A stretch of 64,000 nt of DNA, from positions 62,001-126,000 of the forward strand of contig CALUTU010000004.1 of the NCBI GenBank assembly GCA_944323785.1, written 5' to 3'. The stretch comes from an uncultured Bacteroidales bacterium (lineage in GTDB: Bacteria; Bacteroidota; Bacteroidia; Bacteroidales; UBA932). Position numbers and translations under genes: made by a program. Numbering within the stretch: position 1 is the first letter of the stretch; every line of letters begins with the position of its first letter. Below, piece after piece: positions 18,209 through 27,780 of this stretch. The notes beneath the pieces were generated by a model, which searched no databases, had not been told where the DNA came from, and was given only the letters and a program-made list of their open reading frames with translations.

Positions 18209-19459
18209 ATGGGATTGAGAAGAGTTGTAGTTACCGGTCTCGGTACGATAAATCCTTTAGGAAAAACTGTTGAGGAGTATTTCTCCAATCTGGATAAGGG
18301 GGTAAGCGGAGCGAGGCTGATAACATCATTTGACACGACTTTTTTCAAGACCAGGTTTGCATGTACGGTAGAGGACTTTGATCCTTCCCGGTACGGTATA
18401 GAACGCAAGGAGCTCAGGCGTATTGACCGTTTTGCCCAGTTTGCGATGGCGGCTGCAGCCACGGCTTTGGCTGACAGCGGTCTGGATCTGCAGAAGATAG
18501 ATCTGAACAGGGCAGGAGTGATTCTTGGTTCTGGTATCGGAGGTATTGAAAGTCTTACCGAAGGGATAATGGACTACTGCGCAGGAGGATGTATTCCGCG
18601 CTTTAGTCCATTTCTTATTACCAAGATGATATCGGATATGGCTCCCGGTCTGATATCCATCAAATACGGTTTTGCGGGGCCCAATTATACCACGACATCG
18701 GCCTGCGCCTCATCGTCTCATGCGATGGGAGACGCCCTCAATCTGATCCGTCTGGGCAAGGCCGATATAATCCTGACAGGAGGAGCGGAAGCCCCTGTCT
18801 CGGTACCTTCCATAGGCGGCTTTGACGCTTCCAAGGCACTTTCCACCAACAATGACGAATACGCTACGGCTTCCCGTCCCTTCGACAGGACCCGGGACGG
18901 TTTTGTGATGGGTGAGGGTTCGGCTGTTCTCGTGTTTGAGGAGCTTGAGCACGCCCTGGCCCGCGGTGCGCGTATATATGCCGAGGTCGCCGGAGCCGGT
19001 ATGAGTGCTGATGCCTATCATATCACAGCTCCGCTGCCGGACGGTTCCGGAGCAGTCAAGGTGATGCGCCTGGCACTGGAGGATGCCGGACTGAGGCCCG
19101 AGGATGTGGATTACATCAATGTTCACGGAACATCTACACCTCTGGGTGACGTGGCCGAGCTCAAGGCTGTAAAGAGTCTTTTCGGGGAGTATGCCTACAA
19201 ACTGAATATCAGTTCCACCAAGTCCATGCACGGACATCTGCTCGGGGCTGCCGGAGCGGTGGAGGCTTTGGCCTGCATCCATGCCATAAGAGACTCAATA
19301 GTTCCTCCGACCATCAATTTCCGGTATGAGGACCCGGATATTGATTACAATCTCAACCTTACGCTCAACAAAGCGCAGAAAAGAACAGTAAAAGTGGCCT
19401 TGAACAATACTTTCGGTTTCGGAGGCCACAATTCCTGCCTTGTCTTCAAGGCTTTTTAA
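18209..19459 (+). CDS. fabF: 3-oxoacyl-[ACP] synthase II
   Basis: 416 residues from ATG 18209 (MGLRRVVVTG). A TTG two codons upstream is less likely. The condensing enzyme triad is complete: Cys in TTSACASSSHAMG, His in NVHGTSTPLGD, and His in KSMHGHLLGAAG. FabF elongates acyl-ACP with malonyl-ACP. It is paired with acpP in one transcript. Confidence 0.96.
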   Translation: MGLRRVVVTGLGTINPLGKTVEEYFSNLDKGVSGARLITSFDTTFFKTRFACTVEDFDPSRYGIERKELRRIDRFAQFAMAAAATALADSGLDLQKIDLNRAGVILGSGIGGIESLTEGIMDYCAGGCIPRFSPFLITKMISDMAPGLISIKYGFAGPNYTTTSACASSSHAMGDALNLIRLGKADIILTGGAEAPVSVPSIGGFDASKALSTNNDEYATASRPFDRTRDGFVMGEGSAVLVFEELEHALARGARIYAEVAGAGMSADAYHITAPLPDGSGAVKVMRLALEDAGLRPEDVDYINVHGTSTPLGDVAELKAVKSLFGEYAYKLNISSTKSMHGHLLGAAGAVEALACIHAIRDSIVPPTINFRYEDPDIDYNLNLTLNKAQKRTVKVALNNTFGFGGHNSCLVFKAF

Positions 19460-19470
19460 GCAGCAGTATT

Positions 19471-20841
19471 TTATTGCATCAGTCCGTAAGTGATGGTCAG
19501 AGTCGGCTTTCTCTCTGCGGCAGGACCGTTCAGTATGATCTTATTGTAGTTGTAATTGTCAAATTCATAGACTCTGGTATCTGAGATATTGACCTTGTAT
19601 TTCATAGGTGCTATCCACAGGTCCATCGTCTCATCGATTTCTGACGGATCGGTGGATATGATTTCCTGGATGTAGTCGGTGATATCCATGCTGTATTCCA
19701 TCAGCGACCTGTTTATACTGCCGTAATTGGAGGTGCTGTAGACGTATGGAAGCGGTTGGTAATAGAAAGATGTGTCACTGTCGGCCAGAGGGACTCTGTT
19801 GAATGCATAGATGTAGGCCGGATGCTCCGTATCGAACCTTGCATAATCCTCCGGTTCCTCATACGGGAATCTGAGTTCGGCTCGGGATATGATTATGGTC
19901 TGCGGTTCAAGGCCTTCTGACTCGATCCAGTTTTCCAGCATATTTTTAATGCTTTCAGCATCAATGTGAGGCTTGATTCCAGACAGACTCTCTATGTACA
20001 GAACGTCTTGCGGAGTGTCGTTGCGCAGAGCGTCAGAGCCTGTTTTAAAATAATTGTAGGCTTCATAGCCGCTGTATCCGAATGCAAATGATTCAGTCGT
20101 ATCCAGATCGACGATTCCCCGTTCAGGATCATTCAGAGTGTAATTGAGGTTGATAATCGAATTCCCCAGATTGATGTAGTTCATTCTTCCTCCTGTTATA
20201 CCCATTGACGGCTCTATCTGGATAAAAAGTCCTGGAATCCGTTTTATAAAGAGTGAGAAATCCTCGAATTCCTCAGGAGTAGTATCAAGCAGTTCCTGGG
20301 CAAATTCGTTTTTCAGTTCAATCCGGATCTCACCTTCACCGTAAATGACAGGATCGCTTACGGAAATGGGAACCGGACTGTAGTCTTCCGGAGTTATGGA
20401 GTTGCAGAATCCCATATTGCTGCTGTCCAGTGGTGTCTCCAGCCTATATATTTTGATTCTCTGGTGTATTCCCTTTTGATCATCTTCCAGGTAATAGGTG
20501 GAGTCTATGGAAAGAGTGAGGTATGCGGAACGAAGTTCCGGGTTGTCTCCGAAATCAGTGGTGCTGGAGAATGGAACAATGAAAGTAGCACCGCTTGATT
20601 CTACGGTTCCGAAAACGGGGTCAGTCATCGTGCCGACCATCACCCTGATGCTGTTTGCTGCCTGGACAGAATTACTTACTTGATTGGTGACAGGAATATC
20701 GAAGGTCTTTTCGCCAAGTGTCAGAATGGATTCATCGGGGAGCAGGCCTTCTCCCAGGGTGCGGTCATTCTCTACGCATGATACGGTTGCAAGCAGCGCG
20801 GCCATGGTGCAGAGCATGACCGTAAATGTCTTATTTGGCAT
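19471..20841 (-). CDS. DUF4270 lipoprotein
   Basis: 456 residues. A lipoprotein signal ends at ATVSC (Cys about 22), followed by ENDRTLGEGLLPDES and the DUF4270 body, rich in beta strands. The family is common in Bacteroidota envelopes and unassigned. Its start overlaps the upstream GT5-like gene by 11 bases, so the two are coupled. This pairing recurs in Bacteroidales from memory. Confidence 0.88.
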   Translation of the reverse strand: MPNKTFTVMLCTMAALLATVSCVENDRTLGEGLLPDESILTLGEKTFDIPVTNQVSNSVQAANSIRVMVGTMTDPVFGTVESSGATFIVPFSSTTDFGDNPELRSAYLTLSIDSTYYLEDDQKGIHQRIKIYRLETPLDSSNMGFCNSITPEDYSPVPISVSDPVIYGEGEIRIELKNEFAQELLDTTPEEFEDFSLFIKRIPGLFIQIEPSMGITGGRMNYINLGNSIINLNYTLNDPERGIVDLDTTESFAFGYSGYEAYNYFKTGSDALRNDTPQDVLYIESLSGIKPHIDAESIKNMLENWIESEGLEPQTIIISRAELRFPYEEPEDYARFDTEHPAYIYAFNRVPLADSDTSFYYQPLPYVYSTSNYGSINRSLMEYSMDITDYIQEIISTDPSEIDETMDLWIAPMKYKVNISDTRVYEFDNYNYNKIILNGPAAERKPTLTITYGLMQ

Positions 20842-21664
20842 CTTGTTCCAGTAATTTGTCGTAAAAATTATTATACATCCGAATGTAGGTGCCTTCAGGA
20901 TGGTCTATGGGAAGATACGGAAGTGTCGGTATTTTGCGGCTCTCCGTAAAGTCCAGGAGTTCCTGTCTTATGTCTTCTGAACCCAGTATGACGGCATCTG
21001 CATATTGTATGGCAAGTTTTGCAAGATTTATGCCATCAGGAGACTTGATAACCTCCAAGTCTTTGGCCTTGATGCCGGATACGGGAATCTTGCTTTTCAT
21101 GTCCTGGTTGAACATGCAGTCAGCATATTCATCATAGAGCGAGAGGACGACCTTGGCGTCTGAGAATATGGGGTCGTTTTTAAATGCCTTTTTCAGATAC
21201 AGCGGGACCAGATGGGATATCCAGCCGGAGCAGTGTACTATATCCGGTTTCCAGCGGAGTTTCTTCACTGTCTCGAGTATGCCCCTCGCAAAGAAGATGG
21301 CCCTTTCGTCATTGTCTTCCAGAAAGTTGCCCTCGGCATCCTCGTATATGAATTTCTTATGAAAATAATCGTCGTTGTCGATGAAATACACCTGCATTCT
21401 GGCTGAGGAGATGGACGCGACCTTTATTACCAAAGGGCGGTCGATGTCATTGATGACCATATTCATCCCGGAGAGTCTTATAACCTCATGCAGCTGATTG
21501 CGTCTTTCGTTGATGCAGCCGTAGCGGGGCATGAATGTGCGGATCTCCTTCCCTGACTCCTGTATGCCCTGAGGAAGATATCTGCCTACGATGGAGATCG
21601 TGCTTTCCGGCAGATACGGATAAATCTCAGAATTTACGAACAAAACTCTTTTGGGATCTTTCAT
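20831..21664 (-). CDS. GT5-like protein related to the N-terminal half of glycogen synthase
   Basis: 277 residues resembling only the first Rossmann half of GT5 starch/glycogen synthases (VLFVNSEIYPYLP..., then RRNQLHEVIRLSGMN, NDERAIFFARGILETVKKL). The family KxGGL motif that binds ADP-glucose is replaced by YLPESTIS, and the usual HxHGW region reads HCSGW. The C-terminal catalytic half is absent. This short form is a Bacteroidota family often labelled glycogen synthase; enzymatic activity is doubtful. It is first in a two-gene transcript with the DUF4270 lipoprotein. Confidence 0.75.
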   Translation of the reverse strand: MKDPKRVLFVNSEIYPYLPESTISIVGRYLPQGIQESGKEIRTFMPRYGCINERRNQLHEVIRLSGMNMVINDIDRPLVIKVASISSARMQVYFIDNDDYFHKKFIYEDAEGNFLEDNDERAIFFARGILETVKKLRWKPDIVHCSGWISHLVPLYLKKAFKNDPIFSDAKVVLSLYDEYADCMFNQDMKSKIPVSGIKAKDLEVIKSPDGINLAKLAIQYADAVILGSEDIRQELLDFTESRKIPTLPYLPIDHPEGTYIRMYNNFYDKLLEQDAK

Positions 21665-21680
21665 TGCAGATTCTTTTTTG

Positions 21681-21730
21681 CAAATATAATAATAAAAAAT
21701 CTAAATTAATTATCTTTTTATTTATCTTTG
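21681..21730. promoter_or_regulatory. Divergent promoter pair, GT5-like gene and ftsX
   Basis: The minus strand reads TATATTTGC at 21681-21688, 17 bases from the GT5-like start. The plus strand reads TATCTTTG at 21723-21730, 24 bases from the ftsX start. Both match TAnnTTTG; neither has a clear TTG at the usual spacing. Confidence 0.55.
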
Positions 21731-21753
21731 AGGGATTTATCGAGTGTCTACGG

Positions 21754-22632
21754 ATGGCTGAAAAAGAAGGTAATATTCTGTACAGGAGATTGTTGAGGTC
21801 TTATTTCTCATCAGTGATCAGTATCAGTCTGGTACTGTTCCTGATGGGTATGACCGGAGTCTTGATTGTCAATGCCAAGTCTGTATCCAATTATTTCAAG
21901 GAAAATATCATGGTCTCGGCAGTTCTCAATGTGGAGGCTGACGAAGCTGATGCATCGGAACTTGCGGACAATCTTGAAAAAAACAGGTATGTCAAGGATA
22001 TAAGGATTATAACTAAGGAAGAGGGGGTAGAGGAGATGAAGGAGATGCTGGGAGACGACTTCCTGGATGTCTTTGAGGTCAATCCTATACCTGTCTCTCT
22101 CGAGCTGCAGATATCCGCGGATTATATCTCCATGGACAGTCTGAAGGTTATAGAGGATGCTCTTTATGAGTATCCAGCTGTGGACGAGGTGGTGTACCAG
22201 CAGTCACTGGTGGAACTGCTCAATGCCAATATTGAGCGTATAGGTGTCGTGGCCGGAGTTCTTGTGCTGCTGCTTCTGTTCATCTCGGTGGTGCTCATAA
22301 ACAATACGGTGCGGCTCAACGTATATTCAAAGCGCTTTACCATCCATACCATGAGGCTTGTGGGAGCTACGAAGGGCTTCATAACAAGACCGTTTGTCGG
22401 TCAGGCCTTCTTCCAGGGCCTTATTGCCGGCTCTGTTGCGGATGTATTTATATTGGGTGCCCTGTACCTGATCAGGAATGAGTTCTACCAATTATTCTCC
22501 CTCTTTGACGCCATGCTGCTGGGTCTGGTTATGGTAGCGGTGATCGTTCTGGGTGTGTTGATATGCCTGGTATCTACCGCAGCTGGTGTGAGAAGTATGA
22601 TATCACTGACGAAAAATGAATTGTATTATTAA
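21754..22632 (+). CDS. ftsX: Cell division protein FtsX
   Basis: 292 residues from ATG 21754 (MAEKEGNILYRR). The frame is open further upstream, but that part overlaps the divergent promoter region. One N-terminal membrane helix (about 22-45), an extracytoplasmic domain (about 48-160) and three C-terminal helices give FtsX topology. FtsX with FtsE controls peptidoglycan hydrolases at the septum. ftsE is not adjacent, as is usual in Bacteroidota. Confidence 0.9.
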   Translation: MAEKEGNILYRRLLRSYFSSVISISLVLFLMGMTGVLIVNAKSVSNYFKENIMVSAVLNVEADEADASELADNLEKNRYVKDIRIITKEEGVEEMKEMLGDDFLDVFEVNPIPVSLELQISADYISMDSLKVIEDALYEYPAVDEVVYQQSLVELLNANIERIGVVAGVLVLLLLFISVVLINNTVRLNVYSKRFTIHTMRLVGATKGFITRPFVGQAFFQGLIAGSVADVFILGALYLIRNEFYQLFSLFDAMLLGLVMVAVIVLGVLICLVSTAAGVRSMISLTKNELYY

Positions 22633-22636
22633 AAAA

Positions 22637-22882
22637 ATGGAAATGGATAAGTTTGCTATTCCTAAAGAGAATATTCTTTACCTGATAATCGGGTTTGCGG
22701 TCATGCTTGCAGGTTATCTTCTGCTGCTAGGCGGCGGTGCTGACAGCCCCGATGTTTTCAACTATGCGCTTTTCAGCTTTACAAGGATGTATATTGCGCC
22801 TCTGCTGATTTTAATGGGGTTTGCAATAGAGATAATAGTGCTTCTGAGAAAAAAGCCGATAAAGCTGTTCAATCGGAAATAA
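22637..22882 (+). CDS. DUF3098 small membrane protein
   Basis: 81 residues from ATG 22637 (MEMDKFAIPKENILY); an ATG at 22616 inside the end of ftsX is a weaker alternative. There are two membrane helices (about 14-34 and 55-75) with GGGADSPDVFNYALFSF between them. The DUF3098 family commonly sits between ftsX and uppP in Bacteroidota; function unknown. Confidence 0.8.
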   Translation: MEMDKFAIPKENILYLIIGFAVMLAGYLLLLGGGADSPDVFNYALFSFTRMYIAPLLILMGFAIEIIVLLRKKPIKLFNRK

Positions 22883-22891
22883 CTCTTTGGT

Positions 22892-23725
22892 ATGGAGTGG
22901 TTTCAGGCGGTGGTTCTTGGACTTATTCAGGGCCTTACCGAGTTCCTGCCGGTGAGCAGCAGCGGTCATCTGACAATATTCAAGGCGATATTCGGGATTG
23001 AGGCGGACAACCTCAGTTTCGAGGTGGCTGTCCATGCCGCTACGGTGCTCAGCACTATCGTTGCTTTCCGCAAGGAGATACGGGATATCATCTGCGGTGT
23101 CTTTAAGTTCAGGTACAACAGTCAGACTCAGTATTTCCTGAAGATCTGCGTATCCATGATACCGGTAGCCGTAGTGGGCTTCTTCTTCAAGGATCAGGTG
23201 GAGGCTGTCTTCGGCTCGGGACTTTTTATCGTCGGCAGTATGCTTCTGCTTACGGCCGTGCTGCTTTTCGTCTCTGAGACATTGTCCAACAGACAGGCCC
23301 GTAAGGCAGTGTCGGAAGGCCGCGAGCCTGGAAAAGAGGTCGGATATAAGGATGCGTTTATTATAGGTCTGTCCCAGGCTCTGGCGGTATTGCCCGGTCT
23401 CTCCCGTTCCGGCACCACGATCTCAACGGGCTTGATGCTGGGAGTCAGGAAAAATTCCATGGCTCAGTTCTCATTTCTGATGGTACTTATACCGATTCTG
23501 GGAGAGGCATTTCTGGAACTTGTCGGTGGAGATTTCTCGGTCGAGGCCTCCGGTATCTCCACGCTGTCGCTGTTGCTGGGTGCCCTGACTGCATTTGTCT
23601 CGGGATATGTCGCCTGCCGCTGGATGATACGCATAGTGCAGAAGGCCCGCCTGCGATATTTCTCCATATACTGCTGCGTAGCAGCTGCATTCTGTTTTAT
23701 ATTCGAGATAGTTCAGAATGTCTAG
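22892..23725 (+). CDS. uppP: Undecaprenyl-diphosphatase
   Basis: 277 residues, about eight membrane helices. The two catalytic motifs are present: [13 protein letters not shown] (about 17-29) and [10 protein letters not shown] (about 168-177). UppP recycles the lipid carrier for peptidoglycan and O-antigen and confers bacitracin resistance when abundant. It overlaps lpxH by 8 bases. Confidence 0.96.
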   Translation: MEWFQAVVLGLIQGLTEFLPVSSSGHLTIFKAIFGIEADNLSFEVAVHAATVLSTIVAFRKEIRDIICGVFKFRYNSQTQYFLKICVSMIPVAVVGFFFKDQVEAVFGSGLFIVGSMLLLTAVLLFVSETLSNRQARKAVSEGREPGKEVGYKDAFIIGLSQALAVLPGLSRSGTTISTGLMLGVRKNSMAQFSFLMVLIPILGEAFLELVGGDFSVEASGISTLSLLLGALTAFVSGYVACRWMIRIVQKARLRYFSIYCCVAAAFCFIFEIVQNV

Positions 23726-24509
23726 GTCCTATTTTATCTCCGACGTGCATCTTGGTGCGGCTTTCTGTGACAGGAAGGCTTTGGAGCAGAGATTTGTGGC
23801 TCTGCTTGACCGCATCCGGGAAGAGAAGGCTGATGCTGTCTACCTGCTCGGGGATATCTTTGACTTCTGGTACGAATACCGATACGTTATCCCGCGCGGA
23901 CATACCAGGGCTCTCGGGGCTTTGGCCCGGCTGTGTGACAGCGGAGTCAAGGTATATTTCTTCAGAGGTAATCACGATGTCTGGGTGTATGATTATTTCG
24001 AGCGGGAGTTGGGAATGACTGTGCTGAGTCAGCCGTATGTGGCGGAGATAGACGGGAGGCTGTTCTGCCTCGGACACGGTGATGGTCTGGGCCGTACCGA
24101 TACGATGTTCCGGCTGATACGCTGGGCTTTTCACAACCGCGCTCTCCAGATCCTGTTCAGTGCCCTGCATCCGCGCTGGGCTTTCGGTCTGGGCTATGCC
24201 TGGGCCGGTCATTCCAGAAAGATGAAGAATGATCCTGACAATGCGGGACGTTATGTGTTCCGGGGTGCGGAGGAGCCGCTTTACCATTACGCCGATGCTT
24301 TCGGACGGGACTACAAGGAGTGCCACGGCGGTCGTGGTATAGATTACTATATTTTCGGGCATTACCATACACCGGGCACCGTGGAGATTCCGTCAGGCGG
24401 TCAGATGCACATCCTGGGCTGTTGGGTGGATGGCGGTGAATACGCTGTGTTCGAGGACGGATGCCTGAGTATTATTTCTGCGGCACGTCCAGACGTGAGC
24501 GGACAATAG
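23718..24509 (+). CDS. lpxH: UDP-2,3-diacylglucosamine diphosphatase, LpxH type
   Basis: 263 residues of the calcineurin-like metallophosphatase fold. Metal ligands are visible in [29 protein letters not shown] and GHYHTPG. LpxH cleaves UDP-2,3-diacylglucosamine to lipid X in lipid A synthesis. It overlaps uppP at its start and runs 38 bases into the 3' end of the DUF4294 gene on the other strand. Confidence 0.88.
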   Translation: MSRSYFISDVHLGAAFCDRKALEQRFVALLDRIREEKADAVYLLGDIFDFWYEYRYVIPRGHTRALGALARLCDSGVKVYFFRGNHDVWVYDYFERELGMTVLSQPYVAEIDGRLFCLGHGDGLGRTDTMFRLIRWAFHNRALQILFSALHPRWAFGLGYAWAGHSRKMKNDPDNAGRYVFRGAEEPLYHYADAFGRDYKECHGGRGIDYYIFGHYHTPGTVEIPSGGQMHILGCWVDGGEYAVFEDGCLSIISAARPDVSGQ

Positions 24510-25137
24510 GCTCCGGCGGGTTCTTCCCGAAGATGGACCGGTATGTATTGTTGAACTCTCCTTTATTATATAGGGCGACCAGCTCTTCGGTCTGCTTGTC
24601 CTCACCGTTCGGATCGTATGGTTTTTTCATATCCGAGCCGAAGAGTCTGGCTATTCCCTGCCAGAATCCGGCTGCGGCCTTTCCCTTGTAATCTTTTATG
24701 ATCTCGTAGGGAGTGATGCCGGTCTGCCGGTCTATCAGCCTCAGCAGCAGTTTGCCCTGACTGACAGTGAGGTTTCTCAGCGGCTTCTCGAATGTATCGA
24801 AGAGATCTTTCTGCAAGATGTTGATGTACCGGTTCTTCTGTCTCCGATTAAAGCCCTCGGTGGCTATTGTGGAGTCAGCGTCTCTGAGTTTCTCCTCGGC
24901 CAGCAGGGCATAGGGGTAGGCTTTGGCAAAATTGTGTACCAGGCGGTAGTATTTTCTCCAGGACTTGCCTTTTCTTCTGACTGTCTTGTATACCGGATCA
25001 AGACTGTCCAGATAGACGGTGTCCCCGTTTTTGTCTACGATATACTGCATGAGCATCCCGTCCTCATCCCGGTTTTGGGACCAGAGCAGCGGTGCTGTTA
25101 TGGACAGGACCAGAAGGATCAGGACGAGACGTTTCAT
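24472..25137 (-). CDS. DUF4294 exported protein
   Basis: 221 residues with a signal peptide (about 1-20, LLVLSITAPLLWSQ). The body carries the DUF4294 pattern (LVHNFAKAYPYALLAEEKL, RLIDRQTGITPYEIIKDYKG). It is a Bacteroidota periplasmic family of unknown role. It lies 18 bases after the NagB/PIG-L fusion gene on the same strand and converges on lpxH with a 38-base overlap. Confidence 0.85.
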   Translation of the reverse strand: MKRLVLILLVLSITAPLLWSQNRDEDGMLMQYIVDKNGDTVYLDSLDPVYKTVRRKGKSWRKYYRLVHNFAKAYPYALLAEEKLRDADSTIATEGFNRRQKNRYINILQKDLFDTFEKPLRNLTVSQGKLLLRLIDRQTGITPYEIIKDYKGKAAAGFWQGIARLFGSDMKKPYDPNGEDKQTEELVALYNKGEFNNTYRSIFGKNPPEPIVRSRLDVPQK

Positions 25138-25155
25138 GACAGTGACGTATAAGCA

Positions 25156-27471
25156 TTAAATGCTGGTCATGGACTTTTGGAGTTCACGGGCGGACTGGAG
25201 GAATTCCTCTACGCTCATCTCCTTGAAGAAGAGCAGACCGTGAGTGGTCCTGAGTCTGGGACTGGGATTCTGGTAGAAGAACGGTTTGCCGAGCACGTGC
25301 TGAACTTTTGCCAACTGGTCTACCCAGATGATCTTGGCCAGGTCGCTGAACTTGCCGTCCAGCATGTAGCTCGGGAAGTCTGCGTCCACCTGTGAGGCGT
25401 AGCAGTTGCTGAATGCATTGTCGAACACGCTCATCGCGTTGAGCGATACGGGAACGATGTGGGTGGCTTCGGAAGGCAGGAACCGGTACCATACGTTGCG
25501 GTATCCCCATATCTTCAGATTGCTCAGGTCGGTCTCCTTGCCCCATTCGCGGATTGCTTCCGCTATGGCCTGAAGCACTTTGTAGTGGGTGTCCGGACCG
25601 CTGCCCTCAGGATCGAATGCGATGCTGATTATCGTAGGCTTGATAGTCCGCAGCTCATTCAGTATCGGGACTACGTCGCGTTCCTTGTTGGGCTGTTCAG
25701 TGAAGATGTCTCCGGTGTAGAATCCGAGCCTGAGATGGTGTACATTCTCGTTTTTGATGCCGAAGAATCCCCATACCAGCTCTTCCTCGAACTCGCGGAT
25801 CATACCTTTGAGCAGCCGTATGTCGGCTGACATCTTCTGTCCGTCATAACTTTTCCTGGTCTCGTCTATTACATCCAGGATCTTCCTGCGCAGCTCTTCC
25901 TGATTCTTCACTCCGTATATCTCGATGAAGTCCCTTACGAGCCTGTGTGCCCTGCCTCTCTTGCGCTCCTCCGCATTGCCGGAAGCTACGTTGATGAGGG
26001 AATGGTAGATGTCCTTCTCGCGTTTCTCTTTCCAGCCGTGTTCAAAGAAGTCGGGATACCGGGTCATCTCGATGCGGCCTTCGTCCAGGAACCTGAGCGT
26101 CTCTTCGAGCGCGTTGATGAGGAACTTGTTGGTTACGGCGTTGAATCCCGAGGTCATGATTGAGAAATGCGACTCGTTGGTCTCGTTTCTGGATACCCTG
26201 TGAATGTGCGGCAGCAGGCCCAGCAGGATATCGTCGTGATGCGGGCCGGTGTAGTAGAAGACCTGATTGCTCCATGTCGATGTTCCGCGGGCTATCTTCT
26301 TGGTCATGGAGTCGATGACGCTGTCTATGGTGTGCTCGTTCAGGTCCGGAATCATACTGCAGTACTCGTCAGCTTTGAGGTCTTCAAGAGTGATCTTGTC
26401 TCCGTATTTGTTTATCTTGTTGCAGCAGTCGATAACGGCCCTGTCGGTCTTTTCCTGTGACCAGGGAGAGTCCGCATAATAGTGATAGACGGATTCGTGC
26501 AGCATGGACGCGGCTCCGGTGGTCAGATAGAATCTGGCGTTGGGCAGTTTGGCCAGGACGGATGCAGGATAGAGGTTGCAGGGGGTCTTTTCCAGCGCGT
26601 CGGCTACGACCGGAGCCTTGGCTTCTCCGGCCGCGAAGATAATAGCCACTGCGTCCGGGTTGTGGGTTATGGTCTCCAGTCCGATGGTTATCACCGGCTT
26701 GATCCGGGATATCTCGATACCGCCGAGATCGCTGGCCGCGGCGGCCTGTGTCTCGTAGTTGGTGTGGGTGAGACGGGTGGTGGAGTTGGGGTCGCTGCCG
26801 CGTACATTGAAGGCGATGTGCCCGTCGGGGCCGATGCCTCCCAGGAAGAAACCGATGCCTCCCAGGTCCCGTACCTTTTGGTCGTATTCCGAGCACCAGT
26901 TGTCGATCATGAAGATGGACCGCTGGCGGAGCTTTTCGGCAGCTGACTTTGCATCGCGGTAGCGCAGGCTCAGGTCGATGACCCCGTCCGGGAACACGTC
27001 CCTGAAGTTCATGCCGTCGGCAAGGGGTATCTCGTCGCAGTTGATGAACAGGCCTTTGGATGCGTCCAGACCGAAGTCCTCGACGTAATATTTCTGAACG
27101 TAGTTGTAGAAGCTGTTGTGCTGCTTCGGGTCGATGGGATAGAACTCGTCTATCTGGACGAAATGCAGTCCGCGCAGATCGGGTTTGCGTGTTACGGTAA
27201 GTCCACTTTCTGCACGGGAAGCGGCGCCTTCTTTAGTGTCCCATTCAGACAGGATCTTCCTGACCCATGCTATAAAATATTCGGGAGTCTTGCCGGTAGG
27301 CAGACTTATGACTCCGTCCGGATGTCCGGATACCCATTCCAGAAAGCGGAATGCGGTGAGTTTGCCAAGTTTAGGAAAATTCTCTACGGTGATGTAGGGA
27401 ACGTTGGATTGAAATCTGTGCCTTGCTGAGCCGATATAGGCCTTTTCGACACTTGTAAAGTCGGTACACAT
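25156..27471 (-). CDS. NagB-like and PIG-L/LmbE-like fusion protein
   Basis: 771 residues. The N-terminal part (about 20-340) is a glucosamine-6-phosphate isomerase/deaminase domain with QIDEFYPID and GGIGPDGHIAFN. The position of the catalytic Glu in classical NagB (AFNEP) is Val here (AFNVRG). The C-terminal part (about 410-660) is a PIG-L/LmbE deacetylase-like domain with PHHDD, the usual zinc-site start. Together they suggest coupled deacetylation and deamination of an N-acetylamino-sugar phosphate, but this is inference. The fusion is a known Bacteroidota form whose substrate I cannot state. A -7 element (TAATTTTG, minus strand, 27495-27502) lies 24 bases upstream. Confidence 0.85.
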   Translation of the reverse strand: MCTDFTSVEKAYIGSARHRFQSNVPYITVENFPKLGKLTAFRFLEWVSGHPDGVISLPTGKTPEYFIAWVRKILSEWDTKEGAASRAESGLTVTRKPDLRGLHFVQIDEFYPIDPKQHNSFYNYVQKYYVEDFGLDASKGLFINCDEIPLADGMNFRDVFPDGVIDLSLRYRDAKSAAEKLRQRSIFMIDNWCSEYDQKVRDLGGIGFFLGGIGPDGHIAFNVRGSDPNSTTRLTHTNYETQAAAASDLGGIEISRIKPVITIGLETITHNPDAVAIIFAAGEAKAPVVADALEKTPCNLYPASVLAKLPNARFYLTTGAASMLHESVYHYYADSPWSQEKTDRAVIDCCNKINKYGDKITLEDLKADEYCSMIPDLNEHTIDSVIDSMTKKIARGTSTWSNQVFYYTGPHHDDILLGLLPHIHRVSRNETNESHFSIMTSGFNAVTNKFLINALEETLRFLDEGRIEMTRYPDFFEHGWKEKREKDIYHSLINVASGNAEERKRGRAHRLVRDFIEIYGVKNQEELRRKILDVIDETRKSYDGQKMSADIRLLKGMIREFEEELVWGFFGIKNENVHHLRLGFYTGDIFTEQPNKERDVVPILNELRTIKPTIISIAFDPEGSGPDTHYKVLQAIAEAIREWGKETDLSNLKIWGYRNVWYRFLPSEATHIVPVSLNAMSVFDNAFSNCYASQVDADFPSYMLDGKFSDLAKIIWVDQLAKVQHVLGKPFFYQNPSPRLRTTHGLLFFKEMSVEEFLQSARELQKSMTSI

Positions 27472-27780
27472 ATCTGTTATTATTTAAGCGGGTACAAAAT
27501 TAAAAAAGTGTTTTGAGATTTTCAATAGAAATCTTATGTGGATAAGCCATGCCCCTTCGTGTCCAAAACATCGGCGGGCAAAATGTTCATAATTTTGCAA
27601 CGCTCTGATGTCCCGTTTATTGACCTTCAAATTGTCCGGTCGAAAATGTGTGAAATTTTTTCAAGAAAAATATCAAAAAAGTTTGGTGTTAGAATAATTT
27701 ATAATATCTTTGCAGCCCCGTTTAATGGGAGAATTGTATTTATTTGTTTGAAAATAATAGACTTACAAAAAGTATAGACA
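27472..27780. other. Intergenic region between the NagB-like gene and rplP
   Basis: 309 AT-rich bases with no gene. It holds the minus-strand -7 element at 27495-27502, a small hairpin GCAAAAT/ATTTTGC (27578-27598), a plus-strand promoter-like TAATTTTG at 27590-27597, and the main ribosomal promoter at 27682-27712. A roughly 65-base leader runs to rplP. I see no remnant of rpsC or rplV, the genes that normally precede rplP. Confidence 0.7.
27682..27712 (+). promoter_or_regulatory. Promoter of the rplP-led ribosomal operon
   Basis: TTTG at 27682-27685 and TATCTTTG at 27705-27712 are separated by 19 bases, a full match to the Bacteroidota -33/-7 consensus. It is the best promoter in the window and lies about 68 bases upstream of rplP. 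Confidence 0.8.

Noticed and set aside
27472..27780. Degraded remains of rpsC or rplV before rplP
   Set aside because: The region is AT-rich, without any stretch resembling these proteins in the three forward frames.
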